Shown piece after piece: positions 1 through 7,347 of a stretch of DNA of 64,000 nt. The notes below the pieces were generated by a model. That model saw only the letters and a list, made by a program, of their open reading frames with translations. It was not told where the DNA came from and ran no database searches. Position numbers and translations under genes: made by a program. This DNA is from Bacillus velezensis (GTDB lineage Bacteria; Bacillota; Bacilli; Bacillales; Bacillaceae): the NCBI RefSeq assembly GCF_001461825.1, contig NZ_LLZC01000018.1, positions 372,001-436,000 on the forward strand, given 5' to 3'. Positions within the stretch are counted from its first letter, which is position 1. Every line of letters starts with the position of its first letter.

Positions 1-308
1 ATGGGTTATTTAATAAAGAACGCAGTGATATTAACAAAAAAAGAAATAACTTAGTTTTATTATACTTAAAACGAAAATTTAATCCGATGTCAGTATTAAT
101 TCTTAAAATAATGAATTCAAACCAGGAATATCAATTATTGCTTTCAGATAAAGACGCGTTCAAACAAAAGCTTTGGGATGCTGGGGTGATTCAATATATT
201 TCTATCATGATTAAATTATATGAAGATAAAATAATGAATGAATTAAACAAAATAAATATTGAAATTGAGTTATTGCATTACAAATCATTGAATGAGGGCA
301 CAGTATAA
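1..308 (+). CDS. comQ: ComQ, ComX-modifying isoprenyl transferase (C-terminal part)
   Basis: The gene is cut by the left window edge. The frame is open from base 3 and gives about 101 C-terminal residues, ending in TAA. ComQ attaches an isoprenoid to the tryptophan of pre-ComX and helps its export. The Asp-rich catalytic motifs of this family lie outside the window, so the call rests on position: the stop overlaps the comX start (TAATG), the standard comQ-comX junction, and comP and comA follow. The stretch is strongly A+T rich, like comX and the front of comP, as expected of the variable pherotype region. Confidence 0.85.
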   Translation, partial: GLFNKERSDINKKRNNLVLLYLKRKFNPMSVLILKIMNSNQEYQLLLSDKDAFKQKLWDAGVIQYISIMIKLYEDKIMNELNKINIEIELLHYKSLNEGTV

Positions 309-478
309 TGAATCAAGACATCGTAAATTATTTAATGAAAAACCCAGAAGTACTAGAGAAATTAAAAAAAGAAGAAGTTAGTTTACTTAGTATCCCAAAT
401 TCACTTATCCCAACTATTCTTGAGATTTTTGATAATAATGTAAAAATAAGAAGAAATGACCCAGCTTGGTTTACTTAA
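308..478 (+). CDS. comX: ComX pheromone precursor
   Basis: Short frame of 56 residues beginning MNQDIVNYLM and ending NDPAWFT. The single tryptophan is Trp54, third from the C-terminus, the position modified by ComQ in characterised ComX peptides. The mature pheromone would be the last 6-10 residues carrying an isoprenylated Trp. The ATG overlaps the comQ stop and the 3' end overlaps the ATG assigned to comP. The secreted peptide is sensed by ComP and reports cell density for competence and lipopeptide synthesis. The C-terminus differs from the 168 peptide, so this is another pherotype. Confidence 0.9.
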   Translation: MNQDIVNYLMKNPEVLEKLKKEEVSLLSIPNSLIPTILEIFDNNVKIRRNDPAWFT

Positions 479-2807
479 AAAACAAGAGAGTTGTGGTTCC
501 TTGAGACAATTGCTGAAATGTTTTACGGTTGCTTTATTATTGTTCGGAATTTTTTATTTTACTTTTATAATTTATTATACTCAGAATGGAATATTAATAG
601 GAACAAAAGTAGTTCAGTCTTCTAACCAAGAATTAAAAGTTGTGGATATTTCAAAATCTTCTTATGGAAGAATAATGGGTCTAAAAATTGGGGACAGAAT
701 TACTGAAATAAATGGCGGAAAACCTAAAAAAGAAAATATTTATGGTTCATACCTTGCGAAAATTAAGTATTTAAAAGTTGAGAGAGACGGGCGTTTAATA
801 GAACTTAAAAATATTGAATTCATTTATTTAGATAGTCCATATAGTTTCTTTTCGTATATTATTCCGTGTATCTTTTTTCTTCTTAGTTTAATATGCATAT
901 TTTATATATTTAAAGTCAACCTAAGAAAAGATAGCGTCTCAGCGTATATTCTTATTTGCTTTTTACTGTGTATTTCTATTGCATACTTAAGCGCAGGAGG
1001 GGTTACAAGAGGTTATCGTATTAATAGGTACATTAATCTTTACACCTTTTTAGCTGTGCCTGTTTTATATCTAAATTTCTTGCATCAATATTTCAAAGAA
1101 CTTAAAGTGAAATTTTCGAGAGGAATTTACGTTGGTTTATTGTACCTTCTTCCTCTAATTAATATCCTGCTTGAATTATTTAGAGATAGAATAGGTCATC
1201 ATTTAATTGTAAGCCTTAACCTTTTAACATTTTTATTAGAAATGATTGTAGTTTATGTTAGTCTCATATTATATCAAATAAAACATAGAAAAAAGGATTT
1301 CTCTTACCTGTTAAAAGTACTTCTGGTTTCTAATACAATTGCTTTTTTACCCTTTTCTTTATTATATATTGCTCCATTGATTATTTTTGGACAATATGTA
1401 TATAGCGCTGTAGTTACTGCACCTTTTCTTCTGCTCATACCTTTAGCATTGGTATATCAATTTGTCGTAAATAAGATTTACAACATTGATTTCTTGTTAG
1501 GCCGTTTGAGGTATTATTGCTTGTTAGCAGTTATTCCGACGATAGGAATCGTTTGGGTATTTGTAGTATTCATCAACAAAAATAAAAATTTTGACACTTT
1601 CCAAATTACATTGTTTGTATTTCTAATCATGCTAGCCGTTTTTTATTTCAAAGAAGTTCTAGACTTTAAGTTTCGCTTAAAGCGTTTCTCTGAAAAATAC
1701 AATTACCAAGACAGCATATTTAAATATACACAGCTTCTTAAAAGCGTATCAGCTTTAAATCAAGTGTTTATGAATTTGAAAAAGACTATTTTGGACGTCT
1801 TGCCTGTTAGTAAAGCTTATATATTTGAAATCAATTCTGACGGAGACATTCTGTATTTTGATAAACAGAACAGTGAACCGAACTGGCAGCCGTATAAAAA
1901 AGAATTTGATAAAGTCACATCAGAGATTGGCAAGATTATTGAAGTAAATCAAGGTTTTCTGATGAAGATTGGAGAAAGAGGGGCAAACTCATACGTTCTG
2001 CTTTGTTTGTCGAGCATTAATACTCCAAGACTGACAAGAGATGAGATATCTTGGTTAAAGACATTGTCTTTTTATACAAGTGTTTCGATGGAAAACATAT
2101 TGCAGATCGAAGAACTCATGAACCATTTACAAGATCTAAAGCAACAAGGCTCAAACCCGGTCTGGCTCAAAAAGCTGATGTTTACGATCGAGGAAAAGCA
2201 GCGTTCGGATTTGGCCCGTGATCTGCATGATTCAGTGCTGCAGGACTTGATTTCTTTGAAGCGCCAGTGTGAGCTGTTTCTGGCCGATTTTAAGAAAGAG
2301 GAGCCTTGCCAGTTAGAGGTGCAGGACAAGCTTCATCAGATGAATGAGCAGATGTCGGATGTCATTTTGATGACCCGGGAGACGTGCCATGAGCTTCGTC
2401 CTCAGCTGCTGTATGATTTGGGTCTGGTCAAGGCGGTATCCAAGCTTGCCGCGCAGCAGCAGGAGCGTGCGCCATTTCATATCCGTCTGAATACGGGCCG
2501 GTTTACGGCGGCGCTGGATTTGGATACACAGCTGAATTTGTACCGCATCATTCAGGAATTTCTTTCGAACGCCATGAAGCATTCACAGGCGAATGAGGTG
2601 CTGATTATGCTGATCAGCATTCAAAATAAAGTGATTCTGCATTATGAAGACGACGGTGTCGGATGCAATCAGGAAGAAGGCGGCGGGCAGTCGATGAGCA
2701 TGGGTCTTTCGGGTATTAAGGAGCGTGTCCGGGCGCTTGACGGACGGATGAAAATCGACACAAGTGAAGGAAACGGTTTTAAAGCGGATATTGAAATGGA
2801 ATTGTAA
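456..2807 (+). CDS. comP: ComP, membrane sensor kinase for ComX
   Basis: Sensor histidine kinase of 783 residues if the ATG is used. An in-frame TTG at 501, just after the comX stop, would give 768 residues, closer to the 769 of B. subtilis; the true start is open. Order: first membrane segment (about 15-40), a PDZ-like extracytoplasmic loop with IMGLKIGDRI, about seven further membrane segments to about 400, then a HisKA_3 kinase. The phospho-acceptor is His591 in ARDLHDSVLQD, with Asn705 in the ATPase domain and the GLSGIKERV box near the end. It phosphorylates ComA. The front half is A+T rich and diverged; the back half is conserved and of normal composition. Confidence 0.95.
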   Translation: MTQLGLLKKQESCGSLRQLLKCFTVALLLFGIFYFTFIIYYTQNGILIGTKVVQSSNQELKVVDISKSSYGRIMGLKIGDRITEINGGKPKKENIYGSYLAKIKYLKVERDGRLIELKNIEFIYLDSPYSFFSYIIPCIFFLLSLICIFYIFKVNLRKDSVSAYILICFLLCISIAYLSAGGVTRGYRINRYINLYTFLAVPVLYLNFLHQYFKELKVKFSRGIYVGLLYLLPLINILLELFRDRIGHHLIVSLNLLTFLLEMIVVYVSLILYQIKHRKKDFSYLLKVLLVSNTIAFLPFSLLYIAPLIIFGQYVYSAVVTAPFLLLIPLALVYQFVVNKIYNIDFLLGRLRYYCLLAVIPTIGIVWVFVVFINKNKNFDTFQITLFVFLIMLAVFYFKEVLDFKFRLKRFSEKYNYQDSIFKYTQLLKSVSALNQVFMNLKKTILDVLPVSKAYIFEINSDGDILYFDKQNSEPNWQPYKKEFDKVTSEIGKIIEVNQGFLMKIGERGANSYVLLCLSSINTPRLTRDEISWLKTLSFYTSVSMENILQIEELMNHLQDLKQQGSNPVWLKKLMFTIEEKQRSDLARDLHDSVLQDLISLKRQCELFLADFKKEEPCQLEVQDKLHQMNEQMSDVILMTRETCHELRPQLLYDLGLVKAVSKLAAQQQERAPFHIRLNTGRFTAALDLDTQLNLYRIIQEFLSNAMKHSQANEVLIMLISIQNKVILHYEDDGVGCNQEEGGGQSMSMGLSGIKERVRALDGRMKIDTSEGNGFKADIEMEL

Positions 2808-2825
2808 CCAATTTATCACCAAATC

Positions 2826-2850
2826 GACTTGGCAGAAGCCAAGTCTTTTT
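2826..2850 (+). terminator. Intrinsic terminator between comP and comA
   Basis: Perfect 8-bp stem GACTTGGC / GCCAAGTC with an AGAA loop, followed by five T. It lies between the comP stop and the comA ribosome site, so comQXP transcripts should end or be attenuated before comA. Confidence 0.8.
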
Positions 2851-2887
2851 AATAAAATGGAAATGAGTGAGTAAAAGGGAGGAAACC

Positions 2888-3532
2888 ATGAAAAAGATAC
2901 TAGTGATTGATGATCATCCGGCTGTCATGGAGGGCACCAAGACGATTCTGGAAACGGACACGAATCTTTCTGTCGATTGCCTCAGTCCTGATGCCAGTGA
3001 ACAATTCGTTCTCCGGCATGATTTTTCAGCTTACGATCTCATATTAATGGATTTAAATCTGGGTGATGACATCAGCGGCATAGAGCTTTCCAAGAAAATC
3101 TTAAAAGAGAATCCTCTCTGTAAAATCATTGTCTACACAGGCTATGAGGTTGAAGATTATTTTGAAGAATCCATCCGCGCGGGCCTTCATGGCGCCATCA
3201 GCAAAACCGAATCTAAAGAGAAAATCATGCAATACATATATCACGTGCTCAACGGACAGATTTTAGTTGATTTCTCCTATTTCAAACAGCTGATGACCCA
3301 GCAAAAAACAAAAACGTCTTCTTCCCCTCAAAGTGAGCAGGATCGGTTAACACAGAGAGAGCGCCATATTCTCCAAGAGGTCGAAAAAGGTTTGACCAAT
3401 CAGGAAATCGCAGATGCGCTTCACTTAAGCAAGCGGTCGATTGAATACAGCCTGACATCCATTTTTAACAAGCTGAATGTCGGCTCCCGCACTGAAGCGG
3501 TGCTGATCGCCAAGTCAGATAACGTACTATAA
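2888..3532 (+). CDS. comA: ComA, response regulator of competence and lipopeptide genes
   Basis: Response regulator of 214 residues. The start at 2888 follows AAGGGAGGAAACC and gives the exact family length; an upstream in-frame start exists but lacks a site. The receiver domain has Asp8, Asp9 and phospho-acceptor Asp55 (LMDLNLG). The C-terminal LuxR/NarL helix-turn-helix includes GLTNQEIADALHLSKRSIE. Phosphorylated by ComP, ComA activates srfA, degQ and rap genes. Partner kinase directly upstream; yuxO 21 bp downstream in the same operon. Confidence 0.97.
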   Translation: MKKILVIDDHPAVMEGTKTILETDTNLSVDCLSPDASEQFVLRHDFSAYDLILMDLNLGDDISGIELSKKILKENPLCKIIVYTGYEVEDYFEESIRAGLHGAISKTESKEKIMQYIYHVLNGQILVDFSYFKQLMTQQKTKTSSSPQSEQDRLTQRERHILQEVEKGLTNQEIADALHLSKRSIEYSLTSIFNKLNVGSRTEAVLIAKSDNVL

Positions 3533-3553
3533 ATCTTGAAGGGAGAATGACCT

Positions 3554-3937
3554 ATGAATCTGAACAATACATTGCTCGGCGCACTCGGTATTGAAATCAC
3601 TGAAAACACGCCGGAGAGATGCGTGGCGGTGATGCCGGTGGATAAGAGAACGGTGCAGCCTTTCGGATATCTGCATGGGGGCGCGTCAGCAGCGCTGGCG
3701 GAGACTGTTGCAAGTGTCGGGGCCCAGCATTTTATCGACCGATCGAAACAGGCGTGTGTCGGGCTTGAGATTAATGCCAATCATTTAAAATCCGTGAAAG
3801 AGGGCGGGACGGTCACGGCGATTGCGAAACCCGTTCACACAGGCAGGGCAACCATTGTGTACGAGATTAACATTTTCGATGAACGGGAAAGGCTGATCTG
3901 TGTTTCCCGCTGCACGCTGGCTGTTATAACAAAATAA
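3554..3937 (+). CDS. yuxO: YuxO, hotdog-fold acyl-CoA thioesterase (PaaI/MenI type)
   Basis: 127-residue hotdog thioesterase, formerly called ComA2. The conserved segment YLHGGASAALAETVASVG contains the His-Gly-Gly and Glu of the 4-hydroxybenzoyl-CoA/DHNA-CoA thioesterase family. The likely substrate is 1,4-dihydroxy-2-naphthoyl-CoA in menaquinone synthesis; this is family knowledge, not shown here. The start is ATG at 3554 after GAAGGGAGAATGACCT. It is the last gene of the comA operon and ends at a bidirectional terminator. Confidence 0.9.
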   Translation: MNLNNTLLGALGIEITENTPERCVAVMPVDKRTVQPFGYLHGGASAALAETVASVGAQHFIDRSKQACVGLEINANHLKSVKEGGTVTAIAKPVHTGRATIVYEINIFDERERLICVSRCTLAVITK

Positions 3938-3976
3938 ACAAACAGCCGGAACCCTGAATCGTCCGGCTGTTTGTTT
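3938..3976. terminator. Bidirectional terminator, yuxO / mrpG
   Basis: 12-bp stem at 3938-3949 paired with 3963-3974 (core CAGCCGG / CCGGCTG), with T runs on both strands. It ends the comA-yuxO transcript from the left and the mrp operon from the right. Confidence 0.85.
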
Positions 3977-4351
3977 TTACAAATATGAATCTTCTTTTCG
4001 TTTGATCACAAAGTTTCTGATCCCTTTGTAATCATCCTGAACGCTTCTTTTATCAAGCGCCGCTCCCGAATTGTACGCGGCCCTGCATATGAGGTGCGCT
4101 CCGACCGGCGCCGTCAGCAGGATAAAAATGATGCCGAGCAGTATTTTTACAGAAATTTCTCCGGTCAGCATCCACAAGTAGCCTAACACCCCGAGCAATA
4201 CCAAATTAACGCCGAGTGTCGAGCCTTTTGAAGAGGCGTGGGCGCGCGTATACACATCAGGAAGCCTGAGTGTGCCGAAAGACGCGACCAGGCAGATCAG
4301 CGATCCCATCAGAATACAAACGGCGACGGCCCATTTAACGATTTCGATCAT
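3977..4351 (-). CDS. mrpG: MrpG, Na+/H+ antiporter subunit G
   Basis: 124-residue membrane subunit with three hydrophobic segments and the PhaG/MrpG signature [20 protein letters not shown] chose Met at 4351 (MIEIVKWAV), which matches the B. subtilis length; the longer frame would add 14 residues inside mrpF. Last gene of the seven-gene mrp operon, overlapping mrpF by 17 bp. All Mrp subunits form one hetero-oligomeric antiporter in the cytoplasmic membrane. Confidence 0.95.
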   Translation of the reverse strand: MIEIVKWAVAVCILMGSLICLVASFGTLRLPDVYTRAHASSKGSTLGVNLVLLGVLGYLWMLTGEISVKILLGIIFILLTAPVGAHLICRAAYNSGAALDKRSVQDDYKGIRNFVIKRKEDSYL

Positions 4352-4619
4352 TTTCGATAATCTCTCCTTTCTCCAAAAACTTAGCAAAGGCAATCGTGCC
4401 GATAAACGATAAAATGCCGAGCAGCAGTATGATGTCCAAAAAGGCCGATGTGTTTAAGAGAATGGATACAAGCGCGGTCATGGCAATCAGATTAATGCCG
4501 ATCCCATCAAGCGCGACGACCCGGTCCGGTATCGTAGGCCCTTTTATGACGCGAATGACGTACAGAAGAGTCGAAACCGCCATAATGCCGAGTGATAATT
4601 GCAGAATAAACGTAAACAT
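4335..4619 (-). CDS. mrpF: MrpF, Na+/H+ antiporter subunit F
   Basis: 94 residues, three membrane segments, MrpF/PhaF family ([17 protein letters not shown]). In B. subtilis this subunit is also linked to cholate and Na+ efflux. The ATG overlaps the mrpE stop (TGATG), so translation is coupled. Confidence 0.95.
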   Translation of the reverse strand: MFTFILQLSLGIMAVSTLLYVIRVIKGPTIPDRVVALDGIGINLIAMTALVSILLNTSAFLDIILLLGILSFIGTIAFAKFLEKGEIIENDRNR

Positions 4620-5095
4620 CAGCGGCTCACCTCCTGAATGGCTTTCTCAAAAGAGACGCGGATGTCATGGATTGCTTTCTCCGCATCTTCAATGTCCATG
4701 GCGTGTATATAGAGAATCGACCGGTCATCGGAGATATCCATCACGAGCGTACCCGGTGTTAAAGTGATTAACAGCGAGAGCAGCGTGATCTCCCAATCCT
4801 CCGTCAATTCCGTCTTAAATGCGAAAATGCCCGGGCGGATGTTCAGTTTCGGCGATATAACGGTTTTCAGCACGCTGACATTGGCCAAATATAATTCTTT
4901 TATAAAGATCAGCATCAGTCTGATGACCGACCATATTTTCCAAATGTAAAACGGCCGCGAGAAGAAGCGCCGGAAAAAAAACAGCGCCGCCAATCCCGCG
5001 ATAAATCCGGTCAAAAAACCCGCCGCGCTGAGGCTGTTTGTGAGAAACATCCAGCAAACAGCGAGAAGAACATTTAATAATAGTTGAAAAGCCAT
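4619..5095 (-). CDS. mrpE: MrpE, Na+/H+ antiporter subunit E
   Basis: 158 residues of the MrpE/PhaE family: a hydrophobic N-terminal region with membrane segments and a cytoplasmic C-terminal half with TLTPGTLVMDI. It is needed for assembly of the complex. It sits 5 bp after mrpD and is coupled to mrpF. Confidence 0.95.
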   Translation of the reverse strand: MAFQLLLNVLLAVCWMFLTNSLSAAGFLTGFIAGLAALFFFRRFFSRPFYIWKIWSVIRLMLIFIKELYLANVSVLKTVISPKLNIRPGIFAFKTELTEDWEITLLSLLITLTPGTLVMDISDDRSILYIHAMDIEDAEKAIHDIRVSFEKAIQEVSR

Positions 5096-5100
5096 GCCAT

Positions 5101-6582
5101 CTACTCCTTCAAAACAGCTTCAATGTATTTTTCCGGATTCAGCAGATTCTCAGCCGTCTGATTGACATACGGTGAAACCCATTCGGTTCCGAGCCCGAAC
5201 AGAAGCGACAAAAGGAGAAAAGCGGCTGCCGGATAAAGAAGTCCTTTTGCGGACCGTCCGCCTGCGCCGGGGATTTCTTTTTCTTCCCCCCAAAAAGCCG
5301 TCGTAAAAACCTTCAGCACGGAATAGAGCACAAGCAGGCTTGATAAGAGAATCAATACGGAAAACAATGTTTCCCCCTTATCGAACCCGCCTTCCGCGAT
5401 CTTCAGCTTGCCCACAAATCCGCTGAACGGCGGGATGCCGGCCAAAGATATGGCTGAAATAAAGAACATCCATCCTAAAACGGGATAACGGGTGATCAGT
5501 CCGCCCATTTTATGCAGGCTGGCAGTGCCTGTCAATGCGATAAGCGTGCCGGCAAGCATAAACAGCGCTCCTTTAATCAGCATATCGTGAATCAAGTAAT
5601 AAACCGCTCCTTGAATGGAGGCCGGCGTGTTCATGGCAATGCCGAACAAAATCACGCCGACGGCTGTAATAATATTGTAGATGACGATTTTCATGACATC
5701 CGAAAAGGCGATAGATCCGATTACGCCGAATAGCACCGTCAGCATCGCAAGCCACATCATCAATTGGTGGGTAAAGCCCGTATCGTGAATAAAGATCAGA
5801 GTGAATACTCTTAAAATGGCATACAGTCCGACTTTCGTCAAAAGAGACCCGAATAAAGCCGAAATTGCAGCCGGCGGGGCGTAATAAGAGCCCGGCATCC
5901 AAAAATACAGCGGGAATATTCCGCCCTTTAAACCGAAAACGACGAGAAGAAGGACGCCGATGACGGTGATCAGCCCGGTCTGGCCCGATTCGCTTATTTT
6001 TACGCTTAGATCAGCCATATTCAGCGTGCCCGTCACCGCGTATAAGTAACCGACGCCGATGACAAAAAACGCGGATGACACAATGTTAAACACGATATAC
6101 TTCAATGATTCTCTTAATTGAATTTTCGTTCCGCCAAGCACGATCAGCATGTAGGACGCGATAAGCAGAAGCTCAAAAAAGACGTACATGTTGAACAGGT
6201 CACCCGTCAAAAACGCTCCGCTTACGCCGGCCAGAAGAAACTGCACCCCTGAATAATAGAAAGCGCGCTCCCTTTTTTCTCCGATGGAGCGGAAGGAGTA
6301 CAGGGTGACGAGCAGCCCGATTATGGCGGTTGTCAAAACAAGCAGTGCGGCAAGCTGATCCGCGGCGAGCACAATGCCGTACGGCGCTTTCCAGCCGCCG
6401 AGTGTCAGCGTCTGAATCCCGTGTGTGAAAACCGTCTGAACGAGAGCGGCGCTGATGGCGATGGAGACACAGGAAGCGGCAGTGCTGAATATCCGCATCA
6501 GCATCACGCGCCTGTTCATAAAAATCAGCAGCACTGCGGCAAGCAGCGGCACCAGAATAGGCAATATCACAAAGTTATTCAT
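5101..6582 (-). CDS. mrpD: MrpD, proton-pumping-type antiporter subunit D
   Basis: 493 residues from Met at 6582 (MNNFVILPIL). A start three codons earlier at 6591 lies only 2-3 bp from GAGGGG, so 6582 is better spaced. It has about 14 membrane segments and belongs to the family of respiratory complex I subunits NuoL/M/N, with conserved Glu in FFELLLIASYM and Lys in the GLKGGIFPLYFWMPG segment. With MrpA it forms the ion path. It overlaps mrpC by 8 bp. Confidence 0.96.
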   Translation of the reverse strand: MNNFVILPILVPLLAAVLLIFMNRRVMLMRIFSTAASCVSIAISAALVQTVFTHGIQTLTLGGWKAPYGIVLAADQLAALLVLTTAIIGLLVTLYSFRSIGEKRERAFYYSGVQFLLAGVSGAFLTGDLFNMYVFFELLLIASYMLIVLGGTKIQLRESLKYIVFNIVSSAFFVIGVGYLYAVTGTLNMADLSVKISESGQTGLITVIGVLLLVVFGLKGGIFPLYFWMPGSYYAPPAAISALFGSLLTKVGLYAILRVFTLIFIHDTGFTHQLMMWLAMLTVLFGVIGSIAFSDVMKIVIYNIITAVGVILFGIAMNTPASIQGAVYYLIHDMLIKGALFMLAGTLIALTGTASLHKMGGLITRYPVLGWMFFISAISLAGIPPFSGFVGKLKIAEGGFDKGETLFSVLILLSSLLVLYSVLKVFTTAFWGEEKEIPGAGGRSAKGLLYPAAAFLLLSLLFGLGTEWVSPYVNQTAENLLNPEKYIEAVLKE

Positions 6583-6916
6583 GTTGATCATTTCCCCTCA
6601 TTCGATCCATATCGTCCGTTTTCAGTTCCTGATAGGCGCGAAACGCCATCACAAGCAAAAAGGACGTGACGCCGAACGAAATAACGATCGCCGTCAGTAT
6701 GAGTGCCTGCGGCAGCGGATCGACAAACGACGTGCTTTTTCCGCCCAGTATGGGAGGAGCGCCTTTTTTCAGTCCGCCCATGGTCAGGAGCAGCAAATGG
6801 ACGCCGTGGCTTAAAAGCGCGGTGCCGATAATCACGCGCAGCAGACTTTTAGAAAGCAGCAGGTAGGTTGCCGCCATAAACAAAATACCGGCAATGACAG
6901 ACATTAAGATTTCCAT
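6575..6916 (-). CDS. mrpC: MrpC, Na+/H+ antiporter subunit C
   Basis: 113 residues with three membrane segments, homologous to NuoK. Contains DPLPQALILTAIVI, the family signature. Its ATG overlaps the mrpB stop (TAATG). Confidence 0.96.
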   Translation of the reverse strand: MEILMSVIAGILFMAATYLLLSKSLLRVIIGTALLSHGVHLLLLTMGGLKKGAPPILGGKSTSFVDPLPQALILTAIVISFGVTSFLLVMAFRAYQELKTDDMDRMRGNDQHE

Positions 6917-7347
6917 TATTCTTCCTCTCCAATCGTTTGAATAATGGTCATCGTCACGCCGACAACAACGAGATACACACCTAAATCAAACAAAGTGGCC
7001 GTTGCAAGCTCCGTATTCCCAAGCACCGGGAGATGAAAATGGCCGAATGTATGGGTGAGAAAGGGTGCTCCGAATAAGAACGAACCTGCACCCGTTGCAA
7101 TCGCGATAAGCAGACCCGCGCCCGCCACATAAATAAAATTGACGGGCAAAATCGATTTGACGGTTTTTAAATCAAAGGCCAAAAGCAACAGCACGATGGC
7201 CGAAGACGTAATCAGTCCGCCGACAAATCCTCCGCCGGGAGCGTTATGCCCCGATAAAAATAAATAGAAAGAGAAAAGCAGAATGATAAAAGATACAAGC
7301 TTCGTTGCCGTCTGAAGGATGATGTCGTTTGTTTTTTGCTGTCTCAA
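6916..7347 (-). CDS. mrpB: MrpB, Na+/H+ antiporter subunit B
   Basis: 143 residues with four membrane segments and the motif GHNAPGGGFVGGL typical of MrpB. The start is TTG at 7347, overlapping the mrpA stop by 4 bp (TTGA), so it is translationally coupled to mrpA. Confidence 0.95.
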   Translation of the reverse strand: MRQQKTNDIILQTATKLVSFIILLFSFYLFLSGHNAPGGGFVGGLITSSAIVLLLLAFDLKTVKSILPVNFIYVAGAGLLIAIATGAGSFLFGAPFLTHTFGHFHLPVLGNTELATATLFDLGVYLVVVGVTMTIIQTIGEEE

